Shown here piece by piece: positions 36,107 to 46,064 of a stretch of 64,000 bases of DNA (position 1 is the first letter of the stretch; each line of letters opens with the position of its first letter). The stretch is from Geopsychrobacter electrodiphilus DSM 16401. Lineage in GTDB: Bacteria; Desulfobacterota; Desulfuromonadia; Desulfuromonadales; Geopsychrobacteraceae. The position numbers were made by a program, and so were the translations under genes. The DNA lies in contig NZ_ARWE01000001.1 of the NCBI RefSeq assembly GCF_000384395.1, positions 1,426,001-1,490,000 on the forward strand. Reading direction: 5' to 3'. The notes under the pieces were generated by a model, which saw nothing but the letters and a program-made list of their open reading frames with translations, made no database searches and was not told where the DNA came from.

Positions 36107-36985
36107 ATGTTTGTTTTCAGTCCCGATATTATCCTCGAAAGAGAAGAATTCCAGCTTTTGCGAGATTTTATATATCAGCACTGTGGCCTTCATTTTGCCG
36201 ATGAATCAAAGTATCTGCTTGAAAAACGTCTAAATAAGCGTCTGTCTGAACTTCACCTGAGTTGTTTCCGTGAGTACTATTATCAGTTGCGTTATGGCCA
36301 GAATCGAGATCAGGAACTTGCTGCGGCGATTGATCTGTTGACGACCAATGAAACCTATTTTTTCCGCGAAGATTTTCAACTGCAGACCTTTACTAATGAA
36401 GTTATTCCTGAACTGGTAAAGACTAAACTGATGCGGAGAGAGAGGTCTATCCGTATCTGGAGTGCGGGCTGTTCCAGCGGCGAAGAACCTTATACCCTTG
36501 CAATGCTTTTACTAGAAAACCCCCTATTGCAGGGATGGTCGATCGAAATAATAGGAACCGATATCAGCCAGCGGGTTTTGAAGACTGCGCGCGAAGGTCT
36601 TTATGGTCAAAATTCGTTTCGAGCGACTGATGAAAATATTTTGAAGAGGTTTTTTACCCCCGTTGGGCAGAAGTGGCAGATCGATAGTCGGGTTAAGGAT
36701 TTGGTTTCGATCAGCCATCTCAATTTTTTTGATAATCATCGAGTGGCTTTGCTCGGCATGATGGATGTTGTTTTTTGTCGAAACGTCATAATTTATTTTG
36801 ATCTGGATGCGAAAAAGAGAGCCATCAGCATTCTTCATAATCGTTTGCGTCCAGGTGGTTATCTTCTCCTGGGTCATTCTGAGTCTCTGATGAATGTCAG
36901 TTCCGATTTTTGCTTGCGGCATTTTACCAATGATATGCTTTATCAGCGACCGGATTCGGCGAAAAATGCGGAGCGGGGGAGTTGA
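36107..36985 (+). CDS. cheR: chemotaxis protein methyltransferase CheR
   Basis: A 292-residue SAM-dependent methyltransferase that modifies glutamates of chemoreceptors. It has the N-terminal helical CheR domain (TTNETYFFRE motif), the SAM site IRIWSAGCSSGEEPYTLAM and the VFCRNVIIYFD motif. It begins 1 bp after the HEAT gene and ends in a TGA that overlaps the cheB start region, so the two are coupled. Confidence 0.93.
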   Translation: MFVFSPDIILEREEFQLLRDFIYQHCGLHFADESKYLLEKRLNKRLSELHLSCFREYYYQLRYGQNRDQELAAAIDLLTTNETYFFREDFQLQTFTNEVIPELVKTKLMRRERSIRIWSAGCSSGEEPYTLAMLLLENPLLQGWSIEIIGTDISQRVLKTAREGLYGQNSFRATDENILKRFFTPVGQKWQIDSRVKDLVSISHLNFFDNHRVALLGMMDVVFCRNVIIYFDLDAKKRAISILHNRLRPGGYLLLGHSESLMNVSSDFCLRHFTNDMLYQRPDSAKNAERGS

Positions 36986-36987
36986 TG

Positions 36988-38046
36988 ATGAAAAAAATTC
37001 GAGTGCTGGTTGTTGATGATTCGGCATTCAATCGTGTCTCTATTGGGAAAATGCTGGAACAGATTTCTGAAGTCGAAATCGTTGGATACGCCGCAGATGG
37101 AGAAGCCGGCCTGCGAAAGGTTTTTGATTTAAAACCGGATCTGGTGACGCTGGATCTAGAAATGCCGAAGATGGGCGGCTTCAGCATGCTACGTTTAATA
37201 ATGAAGAGCTGTCCAACCCCTGTTCTGGTGATCTCCTCGCGCAGTGGTGATGCGGATGTTTTCAAGGCTCTAGAATTGGGGGCAATCGATTTTGTCGCCA
37301 AGCCTTCACGTCCGATCAGTTCAGAATTTTATTCGATCCAGACGGATCTCGAACGCAAAATTCGTGATTTTTCAAGTTTCGAGCCGGATCAGTTTCGGTT
37401 ACAAAACTCGTTGCGGGGGGAGGGGAAAATTTGTTCTGACGTAAGGGTATTTGCTGGGTCACCGGTGCTCCATCCTCCCAAAGCGGTGGTGATTGGCTCT
37501 TCAACAGGAGGGCCACCGGCTCTGCATCATTTTTTATCTGAATTCAAGACCTCTCCCGGCGTCAGTTTTGCGGTTGCGCAGCATATGCCCCCTGGGTTTA
37601 CTCGGAGTTTTGCCGATCGCCTAAATGATCACTCGGTCTTCACTGTGACTGAAGCAGCTACTGGTGATTGTATGCGCCCAGGCCATGTGTATATCTGTCC
37701 CGGAGGTTGCAATATGCTATTGCGCCGATTCGCAGATGAAGTGAAAATTCAAATTGTTACACCAGATGAGAGCCAGATATATACTCCGTCGGTCGATGCC
37801 CTTTTTAAATCAGCTGCAAGCGTCTATGGCGCTGAGTTGCTCGGCATTGTCCTGACCGGGATGGGGAATGATGGTGCCGCCGGTGTCCGTGACATCAAAG
37901 AAGCCGGTGGGAGAGTCATTGCCGAAGCAGAGGACTCTTGTGTTGTTTATGGTATGCCGAAGGAAGCGATCGCTACAGGGTGCGTTAGTCTGGTGGTTCC
38001 GCTTTCCGGTCTGTGCGAAGAGATTAAACGTTGTTGCGTAGGATGA
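36988..38046 (+). CDS. cheB: chemotaxis protein glutamate methylesterase CheB
   Basis: About 352 residues. The N-terminal receiver has D10/D11 and phospho-acceptor D56 (TLDLEMPKMGG). The C-terminal methylesterase has the catalytic serine in VVIGSSTGGPPALHHFL, the histidine in AQHMPPGFT and the aspartate in GMGNDGAAG. ATG codons occur at 36985 and 36988; the GGGGGAG spacing fits 36988 slightly better. It removes methyl groups from or deamidates receptors. A phosphorylatable receiver implies control by the cluster's CheA. Confidence 0.93.
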   Translation: MKKIRVLVVDDSAFNRVSIGKMLEQISEVEIVGYAADGEAGLRKVFDLKPDLVTLDLEMPKMGGFSMLRLIMKSCPTPVLVISSRSGDADVFKALELGAIDFVAKPSRPISSEFYSIQTDLERKIRDFSSFEPDQFRLQNSLRGEGKICSDVRVFAGSPVLHPPKAVVIGSSTGGPPALHHFLSEFKTSPGVSFAVAQHMPPGFTRSFADRLNDHSVFTVTEAATGDCMRPGHVYICPGGCNMLLRRFADEVKIQIVTPDESQIYTPSVDALFKSAASVYGAELLGIVLTGMGNDGAAGVRDIKEAGGRVIAEAEDSCVVYGMPKEAIATGCVSLVVPLSGLCEEIKRCCVG

Positions 38047-38157
38047 CCGCTTCTTGTAGTTTTTTTTCTGTATTTTTGCTAGGATAGCGCGATTTAATTG
38101 TTTGTTTAAACGACTTGCAGGAACAGGGGTCGAATTCACTTTTATTTGGAGAGTATT

Positions 38158-38958
38158 TTGACAGACAGTGCTGACTCAGGTGGTATCCAGTCCAGAGCCG
38201 AAGAATTTATGCAAGTCTTCAAAAAGGGAGCTGAATTTACCCAGGGGCTTCTGAAGGAGAACGAGCGGCTGCGCTATCGCGTCCTCGAAGTCGAACAACA
38301 ACTTCGAGCAGAACCCCCTGCTAACGAATTGCAGCAATTGAAGGAACGACTGCAGCGAGTTGAATTTGAAAAGCAGGAAATCCTTGATCGGATCAGTTCT
38401 GTCGAAAAAGAGAACCTTGATTTCTCCAATCGCTACCTTGAAATTGAGGCCGAAAATAATCTGCTGGCAAATCTTTACATCACGACCTATCAGTTGCATT
38501 CAACCTTTGAGGTCCAGGAATTATTCAGGATTATCGAGGAGATTCTCTTGAATCTTGTCGGAGTCGAGGAGTTCCTTCTGCTGTTGCGCAACGAGAATGG
38601 CGAAATTGTTCAGTCGGTTGTCTCCGATTCAGGTGATTACCAATTGAAGTGTATTGAAATTGTTGAGCCTAAGATAATCGAGGGATTTTCCACCGGTCAG
38701 AGCTGGGTTGCAAGTGCTGAACAATTGCTTCAACTTTCCCCCGCAGCTCCTTTGGCAGTTATCCCGCTGCTGGTTGGGGATGAGATCGTCGGATTGCTTG
38801 CTGTCCAGCGTCTGTTGGCCCAGAAGCAAGGCTTTACCAATACTGATGAAGAGATTTTCGGTTTGCTGAGAGGTCATGCTGCAATGGCGATTTGTACCGC
38901 TGTCCTGCGGCTTGAAAACAAGGGTCGTCTCGGTTTTAGGTCCGGGCCTTTAGGGTAA
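38158..38958 (+). CDS. coiled-coil GAF domain protein
   Basis: A 266-residue protein. Residues ~10-100 form a coiled coil (LLKENERLRYRVLEVEQQL, LKERLQRVEFEKQEIL), and residues ~105-250 resemble a GAF sensor domain. No kinase or output domain. A TTG at 38158, five bases after GGAGAG, is the best start; a TTG at 38146 has no site in front. It is separated from cheB by 111 bp, so it may have its own promoter, and it precedes a CheY gene. Ligand unknown. Confidence 0.72.
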   Translation: MTDSADSGGIQSRAEEFMQVFKKGAEFTQGLLKENERLRYRVLEVEQQLRAEPPANELQQLKERLQRVEFEKQEILDRISSVEKENLDFSNRYLEIEAENNLLANLYITTYQLHSTFEVQELFRIIEEILLNLVGVEEFLLLLRNENGEIVQSVVSDSGDYQLKCIEIVEPKIIEGFSTGQSWVASAEQLLQLSPAAPLAVIPLLVGDEIVGLLAVQRLLAQKQGFTNTDEEIFGLLRGHAAMAICTAVLRLENKGRLGFRSGPLG

Positions 38959-39011
38959 AATAATTTTATTGAGTTTATTTAAATAAATCGTACCGCAGGA
39001 GAGAGGCTGTT

Positions 39012-39386
39012 ATGTCTGAGTTTAAGGTTCTGGTCGTTGAAGATTCTCCGACCATGCGGCAGTTAATTGTTTTTGCGCTTAAACGTATTCGCAACCTGCA
39101 CATTGAAGAGGCTGGTGACGGTGTCGGTGGTCTTAAAAAACTATCGGCACAGAAATTTGATCTGATAGTAACCGATATCAATATGCCGATTATGGATGGT
39201 CTTAAGCTGGTCAGCCTGATCCGGAACGATCCCCAGTATAAGGATGTACCTGTGGTGGTCATAACTACAGAAGGGGCGGTCGAAGATCGTGATCGAGCAC
39301 TAAGCCTCGGCGCCAATGAGTATATTACCAAACCGATTCAAACAGCTCGGATTCTAGAAGTTGCTAAAAAGCTTCTCGGTATCTGA
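39012..39386 (+). CDS. CheY-like single-domain response regulator
   Basis: A 124-residue receiver with E10/D11, phospho-acceptor D55 (IVTDINMPIMDG) and the conserved K in ITKPI. An excellent CAGGAGAG precedes the ATG. Close in sequence to the receiver at 28326, which suggests duplication. It ends the signalling cluster, 102 bp before infA. Confidence 0.9.
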   Translation: MSEFKVLVVEDSPTMRQLIVFALKRIRNLHIEEAGDGVGGLKKLSAQKFDLIVTDINMPIMDGLKLVSLIRNDPQYKDVPVVVITTEGAVEDRDRALSLGANEYITKPIQTARILEVAKKLLGI

Positions 39387-39398
39387 TCCTGCTTGAAC

Positions 39399-39427
39399 TT
39401 GACAGGTTTTTTAGTTCATGACATAAG
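39399..39427 (+). promoter_or_regulatory. sigma70-type promoter for infA
   Basis: Perfect TTGACA (39399-39404), a 17-base spacer and CATAAG (39422-39427), about 60 bp before the infA start. Confidence 0.5.
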
Positions 39428-39488
39428 ACGCTCAAAGCAGTCGTAAGTAGTGCCCTTGTATGGGCGGTTGGTATCTCAGGAGGAACTC

Positions 39489-39707
39489 TTGTCTAAAGAA
39501 GAAGCAATTGAGGTCGAAGGTGTGGTTGTTGAGCCTTTGCCGAACGCGATGTTTCGCGTTAAGCTCGACAATGATCATGTTGTCCTAGCGCATATTTCCG
39601 GGAAAATGCGCAAATATTATATTCGTATTTTGCCGGGTGACCGGGTGACGGTGGAACTTTCCCCCTATGACCTGACTCGTGGGCGGATTACTTATCGCGC
39701 AAAGTAG
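39489..39707 (+). CDS. infA: translation initiation factor IF-1
   Basis: The 72-residue product matches the standard IF-1 length when started at the TTG 39489, which lies five bases after CAGGAGGA. The frame is open further upstream to 39450, but that extension is not part of IF-1. Single S1-like OB fold with [18 protein letters not shown] and [16 protein letters not shown]. Binds the A site of the 30S subunit during initiation. The TTG start may keep expression low, although this is inference. Confidence 0.93.
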   Translation: MSKEEAIEVEGVVVEPLPNAMFRVKLDNDHVVLAHISGKMRKYYIRILPGDRVTVELSPYDLTRGRITYRAK

Positions 39708-39729
39708 ACCCAACTCTTAAGAGTTAATT

Positions 39730-39783
39730 CAGGCCCTTGGCCTGTTTTAATGCCCTGACATGATACCGGCTTGTGCCGGTTTT
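39730..39783 (+). terminator. two tandem hairpins between infA and leuS
   Basis: CAGGCC-CTT-GGCCTG followed by TTTT (39730-39748), then ACCGGC-TTGT-GCCGGT followed by TTT (39765-39783). Both are short with weak T-tracts; they could terminate or attenuate transcription into leuS. Confidence 0.45.
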
Positions 39784-39836
39784 CGTGTATCTGACCAAAA
39801 AAATTCTGAACCGGACGCTTAGGTTGCGGAGGACCA

Positions 39837-42395
39837 ATGGAACGCCTGTACATCCCTGGTGAAATCGAAGAGAAGTGGCAAGGGTTCTGGGAAAAAAATG
39901 AATCCTTCAAGGTCGATGAACTTAATGATAAGCAGAAATATTATTTACTCGAAATGTTTCCTTATCCTTCAGGTCGCATCCATATGGGGCATGTACGCAA
40001 TTATGCGATCGGCGATGTTGTCGCGCGGTTTAAGCGTCTGCAGGGGTTTAATGTTTTGCATCCAATGGGCTGGGATGCTTTCGGCATGCCAGCTGAAAAT
40101 GCGGCGATTGAACATGGCACTCATCCGGGAAAATGGACCTATGAAAACATTGAGAGCATGCGTGTTCAGTTAAAAAGGATTGGTCTGAGTTATGACTGGT
40201 CACGGGAGTTTGCAACCTGTGACGTTGAATATTCACGCTGGGAACAGCTTATTTTCCTGCGTATGCTGGAAAAAGGTCTGGCTTATAAAAAAACCTCGAA
40301 CGTTAACTGGTGCAACGACTGTCAAACAGTTTTGGCCAATGAACAGGTTGAAGATGGTTGCTGCTGGCGTTGCAGCAATCAGGTCACGCAGAAAGAATTG
40401 GATCAGTGGTTCTTTCGTATTACCAAGTACGCTGATGAATTGCTCAATGAGAGCGAAAATCTAACGGGTTGGCCAGAGAAAGTTCTGGCGATGCAGCGGC
40501 ACTGGATCGGTAAAAGCTACGGCTGTGAAATAGATTTTGCTATCAAGGGAGCGACGCAAAAGATCAAGGTCTTCACCACGCGGCCAGATACCCTGTTTGG
40601 CGCAACATTTATGAGCCTGGCTCCTGAACACCCCTTGGTGAATGTCTTGGTGGGCGTTGGACAAAAGGGCGAGGTCGATGCCTTCATCGAAGAAGTTTCA
40701 CGTCAGGATAAACTCGATCGGACCAGTGGTGAGCTTGAGAAAAAAGGCGTTTTTACCGGTAGCTATTGTATCAACCCATTGACCGGCAAAGAGATCCCGG
40801 TCTTTCTAGCCAATTTTGTTTTGATGGACTATGGCACTGGTGCGGTCATGGCGGTTCCGGCACATGATCAACGCGATTTTGAGTTTGCCCGTAAATACAA
40901 TTTGCCGATTCAGGTGGTTATTCAACCTGAAGGTCAACTGCTTCAGCCTGATACCATGTCTGAGGCGATGACGGGTGTTGGCACTTTGATCAATTCGGGC
41001 GACTTTGATGGTCTCGCCAACGCAGATGCGAAGGAAAAAATAGCCAGTTTTCTTGACGATAACAAGCAGGGGCGTAAATCGATTAATTATCGTCTGCGAG
41101 ATTGGGGAGTCTCACGCCAGCGTTACTGGGGGACGCCAATCCCGATCATTTACTGTGACGCCTGCGGAACAGTCCCTGTCCCTGAAAAAGATCTGCCGGT
41201 CAAGTTGCCAATGGATGTTCAGATTACCGGGGAAGGCGGCAGTCCCCTGGCTCGGCACAAGTCATTTCTGGCCGTTGATTGCCCCTGTTGTGGTGCTCCG
41301 GCCCGTCGCGAAAGCGATACCTTTGATACCTTTGTTGAGAGCTCCTGGTATTTCGCGCGCTATGCCTGTCCGCAGTATGATAAATCTCCACTGGACAGCG
41401 CAGCCGTCAATTACTGGCTGCCGGTTGACCAATACATTGGTGGCATTGAACATGCGGTTATGCATCTGCTTTATGCGCGTTTCTTTACCAAGGTATTGCG
41501 TGATCTTGGAATGGTGAAAGTAAACGAACCTTTTACCAACCTTTTGACCCAGGGAATGGTCTGCATGGAATCCCAGCGCTGCGCCGAACATGGCTGGCTC
41601 TATCCGGAACAGGTCAGCGAAGGGGCCTGTACCCTGTGTGGCAAACTTGTTGAGCTTGGTCGCACCGAAAAAATGAGTAAATCGAAAAAGAATGTTGTCG
41701 ACCCAAATGAGTTGATAGCCCGTTATGGCGCCGATACCGCGCGCTTGTTCTCTCTATTTGCAGCGCCTCCCGAAAAAGACCTTGAGTGGAACGAACAGGG
41801 TGTCGAGGGGTGTTATCGATTTTTGGGCCGTGTCTGGCGGTCCGTTCACGATAACCTGGACTTATTGGCCGGCAACGATGAGAGTGGCGAGTTGACAGGG
41901 ATAACCTCTGATTTACGCCGCAAGACGCATCAAACGATTAAAAAAGTTACGGAAGATGTTGATGGCCGGTTTCACTTTAATACCGCGATCTCTTCAGTTA
42001 TGGAGTTGGTCAATGCGATCTACGCCTGTGACAAAAAATTAGAGGCGCCGCCGATTTTGCGAGAAGCGATTGAATCTGTGGTGCGTTTGCTTTCTCCATT
42101 TGTGCCGCATATTTGTGAAGAGCTCTGGGAGCGACTGGGCCACTCGGGTGGTATCGAAAAGTTTGGTTGGCCTAGCGTTGATGCCGCCGCGCTGATGACC
42201 AATGAACTTGAACTAGTGGTCCAGGTTAATGGCAAAGTCCGCGGCAAGGTAATAGTTGCTGTCGGGGCAGAGAATGCCGCTCTGGAAAGGGCTGCCTTGT
42301 CGGAGCCGAATGTGGCCCGTTTTATTGAAGGTCAACAGGTGCGCAAAGTTATCTGCGTCCCAGGTCGCTTGATCAATATTGTCGTCAGCGGATGA
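39837..42395 (+). CDS. leuS: leucyl-tRNA synthetase
   Basis: An 852-residue class I synthetase with the HIGH-equivalent HMGH in [13 protein letters not shown], the KMSKS in [13 protein letters not shown], and the CP1 editing domain with [13 protein letters not shown] cysteine-containing zinc segment and the C-terminal VNGKVRGK domain are present. Length fits the E. coli enzyme (860). GCGGAGGA precedes the ATG. Its stop overlaps the lptE ATG by 4 bp. Confidence 0.97.
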   Translation: MERLYIPGEIEEKWQGFWEKNESFKVDELNDKQKYYLLEMFPYPSGRIHMGHVRNYAIGDVVARFKRLQGFNVLHPMGWDAFGMPAENAAIEHGTHPGKWTYENIESMRVQLKRIGLSYDWSREFATCDVEYSRWEQLIFLRMLEKGLAYKKTSNVNWCNDCQTVLANEQVEDGCCWRCSNQVTQKELDQWFFRITKYADELLNESENLTGWPEKVLAMQRHWIGKSYGCEIDFAIKGATQKIKVFTTRPDTLFGATFMSLAPEHPLVNVLVGVGQKGEVDAFIEEVSRQDKLDRTSGELEKKGVFTGSYCINPLTGKEIPVFLANFVLMDYGTGAVMAVPAHDQRDFEFARKYNLPIQVVIQPEGQLLQPDTMSEAMTGVGTLINSGDFDGLANADAKEKIASFLDDNKQGRKSINYRLRDWGVSRQRYWGTPIPIIYCDACGTVPVPEKDLPVKLPMDVQITGEGGSPLARHKSFLAVDCPCCGAPARRESDTFDTFVESSWYFARYACPQYDKSPLDSAAVNYWLPVDQYIGGIEHAVMHLLYARFFTKVLRDLGMVKVNEPFTNLLTQGMVCMESQRCAEHGWLYPEQVSEGACTLCGKLVELGRTEKMSKSKKNVVDPNELIARYGADTARLFSLFAAPPEKDLEWNEQGVEGCYRFLGRVWRSVHDNLDLLAGNDESGELTGITSDLRRKTHQTIKKVTEDVDGRFHFNTAISSVMELVNAIYACDKKLEAPPILREAIESVVRLLSPFVPHICEELWERLGHSGGIEKFGWPSVDAAALMTNELELVVQVNGKVRGKVIVAVGAENAALERAALSEPNVARFIEGQQVRKVICVPGRLINIVVSG

Positions 42396-42886
42396 AATCT
42401 CTTATCCTGTTACTTCTTTTGTTGTCAGGCTGTGGTTACCAGTTCTCTGGAGGTCAGTTACCTGGCGATATACGTCTGCTGTATCTCCCTCTGGCTGCTA
42501 ACCGCACCGCTGAGCCTCTGCTGGAAAATAAGTTGGCGGGACCTGTTACTGCTGTCCTTGCCCGGCAAAAAGGGGTCGAACTGGTTGCGTCTGAGTCCCA
42601 CGCAGATGCTGTGTTAAACGGCACGATCTCACGTTATTCTGTTATCCCAATTTCCTATGATGCCAACGACCGGATCAGTGTACTTCAGGCCACCATGGTG
42701 GTCCGGTATCAGCTGGTGCAGCAGAGAGATGGAAAACTATTATGGCAGGGTGACCTCATGCGCCAGGAAACCTACAATGCAGTGGTTGATAAGAATGCGC
42801 AGGAGGATCTCGAGTCGATCGCGATTGAGATGCTGGCAAAAAATATAGCGGATGATCTGCTCTCCCGCCTGGTGAACCGGTTCTAG
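42392..42886 (+). CDS. lptE: LPS assembly lipoprotein LptE
   Basis: A 164-residue outer-membrane lipoprotein with a short signal peptide and lipobox LLSGC (C14 becomes the lipidated N-terminus), followed by GYQFSGG, the usual first motif of LptE/RlpB. It forms the plug of LptD for lipopolysaccharide insertion. It lies between leuS and holA, the same order as in E. coli (leuS-lptE-holA), which supports the assignment even though LptE sequence is poorly conserved. Confidence 0.87.
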   Translation: MKSLILLLLLLSGCGYQFSGGQLPGDIRLLYLPLAANRTAEPLLENKLAGPVTAVLARQKGVELVASESHADAVLNGTISRYSVIPISYDANDRISVLQATMVVRYQLVQQRDGKLLWQGDLMRQETYNAVVDKNAQEDLESIAIEMLAKNIADDLLSRLVNRF

Positions 42887-42888
42887 GT

Positions 42889-43908
42889 ATGACGCCCGAG
42901 GTCCTACAACAGCTCATTCAAAGCCACACCCTACCGCCGGTGCTCTATCTCTTTGGCGGGGAACCATTTCTCCAGCAGAGCATTTTGCAACAAATTGAAA
43001 AAGCGGTTTTATCCCCTGGCAGCGAAGATTTTAATCGTGATTTGTTTCATGGTAAGGGAGTCGCCGTTGATAAAATTTTAGAAACTGTTATGACCTATCC
43101 CGTTTTCGCTGAAAGACGCCTGGTTCTGGTTAAGGATGCTCAATCACTAACCACATCAGATTATGATGCACTCCTCGAATATATTCAGAACCCCGCCCCT
43201 GAGACTTGTTTGATTTTTAGCGGTGACAAGATTGATAGTCGCCGCAAGTTTTTTCAAACGCTCAAGAAACACGATGCGCTGGTTGAATTCAAAGCATTGA
43301 ATGAACGCCAGATTCCGGGGTTTATCAGGCACCAATTGGATGTTTCTGGTTTCTCAATGACTGGAGATGCTCTCAGCCTTTTTGTCAATCGGGTCGGGAG
43401 CAGTCTGTTCGAAGTGATGATTGAGCTTGAAAAATTATTTCTTTATGTCGGGGAAGGCCGGTTGATTGATGTGCCGGATGTTCGCGCGGTGGTCTCAAGC
43501 ATACGCGCGGAAAATATATTTGAAATTGGCAATGCTGTCGGATGTCAGGACGCCGGCCGGGCGTTGAACCTGGGGCGTCACCTGATCGCTGATGGCGAGG
43601 CCCCACTGAAAATTCTGTCACTTCTCGTTCGGCATTTCCGGCAACTCTGGAAAGCGCGAGAGTTGCAGGTAGAAGAGCGCCCGAGCAATGAAATTGCCCG
43701 TAGAGTTGGTGTGCCTCCATTTGTTGTAGAAGGTTTGATTGTACAGGGTCGTCGCTATTCACGCGTTGACTTCAGACGTGCATTCGGCCTCTTTGTCGAA
43801 GCTGACCTTGCGATGAAATCGAGTGGTTCTCAACCTGAGGTTGTTTTGGAGGATCTGCTGTTAAAGCTCGCGGGGGAGAATTCCAGAAATAAAAAGGGAC
43901 CTCGTTGA
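42889..43908 (+). CDS. holA: DNA polymerase III delta subunit
   Basis: A 339-residue clamp-loader wrench subunit. It has the N-terminal PPVLYLFGGEPFLQQ motif and the family's helical C-terminal domain (LLVRHFRQLWKARELQ, LKSSGSQPEVVLEDLLLKL). Two bases separate it from lptE. Its TGA stop lies inside the terminator hairpin that follows, within the first base of the right arm. Confidence 0.92.
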   Translation: MTPEVLQQLIQSHTLPPVLYLFGGEPFLQQSILQQIEKAVLSPGSEDFNRDLFHGKGVAVDKILETVMTYPVFAERRLVLVKDAQSLTTSDYDALLEYIQNPAPETCLIFSGDKIDSRRKFFQTLKKHDALVEFKALNERQIPGFIRHQLDVSGFSMTGDALSLFVNRVGSSLFEVMIELEKLFLYVGEGRLIDVPDVRAVVSSIRAENIFEIGNAVGCQDAGRALNLGRHLIADGEAPLKILSLLVRHFRQLWKARELQVEERPSNEIARRVGVPPFVVEGLIVQGRRYSRVDFRRAFGLFVEADLAMKSSGSQPEVVLEDLLLKLAGENSRNKKGPR

Positions 43909-43919
43909 GGTCCCTTTTT
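43891..43919. terminator. bidirectional terminator between holA and rpsT
   Basis: AAAAAGGGACCTC (43891-43903), GTT loop, GAGGTCCCTTTTT (43907-43919). Thirteen-base perfect symmetry serves both convergent genes; it includes the last codons and stop of holA. Confidence 0.92.
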
Positions 43920-43941
43920 ATTATTTCTATATAGGCGTTAC

Positions 43942-44205
43942 TCAGCCGAGGGTATTGACAAGTTTGGTCAGGCGCGCAATTTTGCGACTTGCGGTCGACT
44001 TGTGAATAACACCCTTGGTAGAGATTTTGTCAATGCAGGGGATTGCAAGCTTCAGCGATTGCTGCGCAAGTTCATTATCCCCAGCCGCAACTGCTTCACG
44101 AACTGTTTTAACAAGGTTTCGCATGGTGGAACGGAGATGATTGTTGCGAGCATTACGCGCTTGATTTTGGTTGTTGCGTTTGATCGCTGATTTGTGATTT
44201 GCCAC
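43942..44205 (-). CDS. rpsT: 30S ribosomal protein S20
   Basis: An 87-residue basic protein with the S20 N-terminus MANHKSAIKRNNQNQARN and C-terminal HKSTASRKIARL. Starts at GTG with AAGGAGT in good position. Binds 16S rRNA in early 30S assembly. It is monocistronic, with its own promoter and a terminator shared with holA. Confidence 0.97.
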   Translation of the reverse strand: MANHKSAIKRNNQNQARNARNNHLRSTMRNLVKTVREAVAAGDNELAQQSLKLAIPCIDKISTKGVIHKSTASRKIARLTKLVNTLG

Positions 44206-44261
44206 GATAAACTCCTTTTAAGACGATCTGGCCGTCAGTTGTTGTTTTAAACAGGCGCACT

Positions 44262-44289
44262 ATTTAACATTCGAATCTCACACAGTCAA
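44262..44289 (-). promoter_or_regulatory. promoter for rpsT
   Basis: On the minus strand TTGACT (44289-44284) and TTAAAT (44267-44262) with a 16-base spacer, ~60 bp before the rpsT start. Confidence 0.45.
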
Positions 44290-44392
44290 GTTAAAATGCA
44301 CTTAAATTTCTTAAAAAAACACAAACTATCGGGGTGTTAGGAATTTTAATCTTGGTATTAAAAAATAACAATATTGATTGGACTTGGCTGGA

Positions 44393-45973
44393 ATGAGTCA
44401 TCGAAGGAAAATATCAACTGCAGCACTGGTCATGGCGCTTGCAACATTTATCAGTCGAATTGCTGGTCTGGTGCGGGATGTAGTGGTGGCCAGAATTTTT
44501 GGTGCTGGTTTTGTCAGTGACGCCTTCTTTATGGCTTTCACCATCCCGAATCTGTTACGGCGTTTTTTTGGTGAAGGCGCTCTGACCGCTGCGTTTGTGC
44601 CTGTTTATACTGAGATTTCTGCTCAGCAGGGGGAAGAAGAATCCCGTCTGTTGGCATGCCGTTGTGTCACCTTGTTGAGTATGGTCATGCTTATAGTAGT
44701 TGCTGCGGGCATGTTGCTGGCGCCCTGGGTCGTCAAAGGGATTGGATTTGGCTTCAGTGACATCAGTGGCAAACTTGAACTTACCACCCGCTTAACCCAG
44801 ATCATGTTCCCATACGTTGGTCTTGTCAGCCTGCTGGCCCTTTTAACCGGAATTCTTAACGTCAGGGGACATTTTTTTCTCCCGTCTCTTTCCCCACTAT
44901 TGCTGAATGCAGGTATGATTTTTGGTGCTTTGTGGCTCGGGAGCTATTTTACACATCCGATCTATGGGTTAGCAACGGGTGTTTTACTCGGGGGGGGGGC
45001 TCAATTGTTGCTGCAGTATCCGGTTCTGTTGCGCTACAGGGTGCGATTGCGGCCTGATTTCCATTTTAGGGGAGATCCCGCGCTGCGACAAATCTTTCGT
45101 TTGATGTTACCTGGTATCGCGGGTGTGGCGATTTACCAAATAAATGTGGTCGTGACGAGACTCCTCGCATCATTTTTGCCACAAGGGAGTGTTTCCTATC
45201 TGTATTATGCCCAGCGACTGTTTGAATTTCCACAGGGGATCTTCATCGTTTCGCTGGCACAGGCCGTTTTGCCAATGATGAGTCGGCATGTAGCAGATGG
45301 AGATGAGCACGCGTTTAAGGACTCACTGCAATTCGCGCTCTCTCTAATGGTTGTTTTTACGCTCCCCGCTCTCTTGGGACTGATAATTTGTGCACGGCCT
45401 ATTTATAGCCTGTTTTTTATGGGTGGTGAATTTGGTACAACCGCGCTTGATGCAACCTCTTTGACATTGATGTATTACGCCCCGGGTTTACTTTTTGTTG
45501 GGCTCAGCCGGGTCGCTGCGCAAACATTTTATGCCCTGAAGGATACACGAACTCCTGTTCTGGTCTCGTTTTGGACGCTTCTGGTTAATGTCAGTCTCGG
45601 ACTGATGTTGATGGGGCCAATGCAGTACCTGGGCTTGGCTTTGTCCCTCACTCTGGCCTCGGCTTTTAATGCTTTTTTGTTGATTTTTCTGCTCCGAAGG
45701 CGGGTTGGGCCTTTTCTGCGTGAGGCTATGATCAGACCTTTGCGTGGCGTGCTTCCTGCGACAATAGGGATGGGTCTTGTGGCTTATGTTGTTGTCAATC
45801 TGTGTGATTGGACGCAGCCGGGTGCTGTCTGGCTTAAGAGTTTTCTTCTTTTGGGTTCGATTACTGCTGGTGTCTCTGTTTTTCTGCTGATCTGTGCCTT
45901 GTTGAAAGTTGATGAAATTGCACGTGGTTGGCAATTATTACGTGGATCCAGAGGAAAAGGGCATAATGCCTGA
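44393..45973 (+). CDS. murJ: lipid II flippase MurJ
   Basis: A 526-residue polytopic membrane protein of the MOP superfamily with about 14 membrane segments. The N-terminal block ALATFISRIAGLVRDVV and the FFGEGALTAAFVPVY motif are diagnostic. It moves lipid II across the inner membrane for peptidoglycan synthesis. Start taken at the ATG 44393 (CTGGA upstream); a codon at 44378 is open but adds no family sequence. Divergent from rpsT. Confidence 0.94.
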   Translation: MSHRRKISTAALVMALATFISRIAGLVRDVVVARIFGAGFVSDAFFMAFTIPNLLRRFFGEGALTAAFVPVYTEISAQQGEEESRLLACRCVTLLSMVMLIVVAAGMLLAPWVVKGIGFGFSDISGKLELTTRLTQIMFPYVGLVSLLALLTGILNVRGHFFLPSLSPLLLNAGMIFGALWLGSYFTHPIYGLATGVLLGGGAQLLLQYPVLLRYRVRLRPDFHFRGDPALRQIFRLMLPGIAGVAIYQINVVVTRLLASFLPQGSVSYLYYAQRLFEFPQGIFIVSLAQAVLPMMSRHVADGDEHAFKDSLQFALSLMVVFTLPALLGLIICARPIYSLFFMGGEFGTTALDATSLTLMYYAPGLLFVGLSRVAAQTFYALKDTRTPVLVSFWTLLVNVSLGLMLMGPMQYLGLALSLTLASAFNAFLLIFLLRRRVGPFLREAMIRPLRGVLPATIGMGLVAYVVVNLCDWTQPGAVWLKSFLLLGSITAGVSVFLLICALLKVDEIARGWQLLRGSRGKGHNA

Positions 45974-46064
45974 AGTTTATTTTATAAAAATTTAGCGCTC
46001 ATTTGTCGCCAGGTCAGATGACAACATATGCACTCCTGGTTTGGCAGGCATGCTCCAATCATTT

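Noticed and set aside
39708-39836. T-box or leader-peptide control of leuS
   Set aside because: No T-box consensus or leucine-rich leader was seen; only two short hairpins are present.
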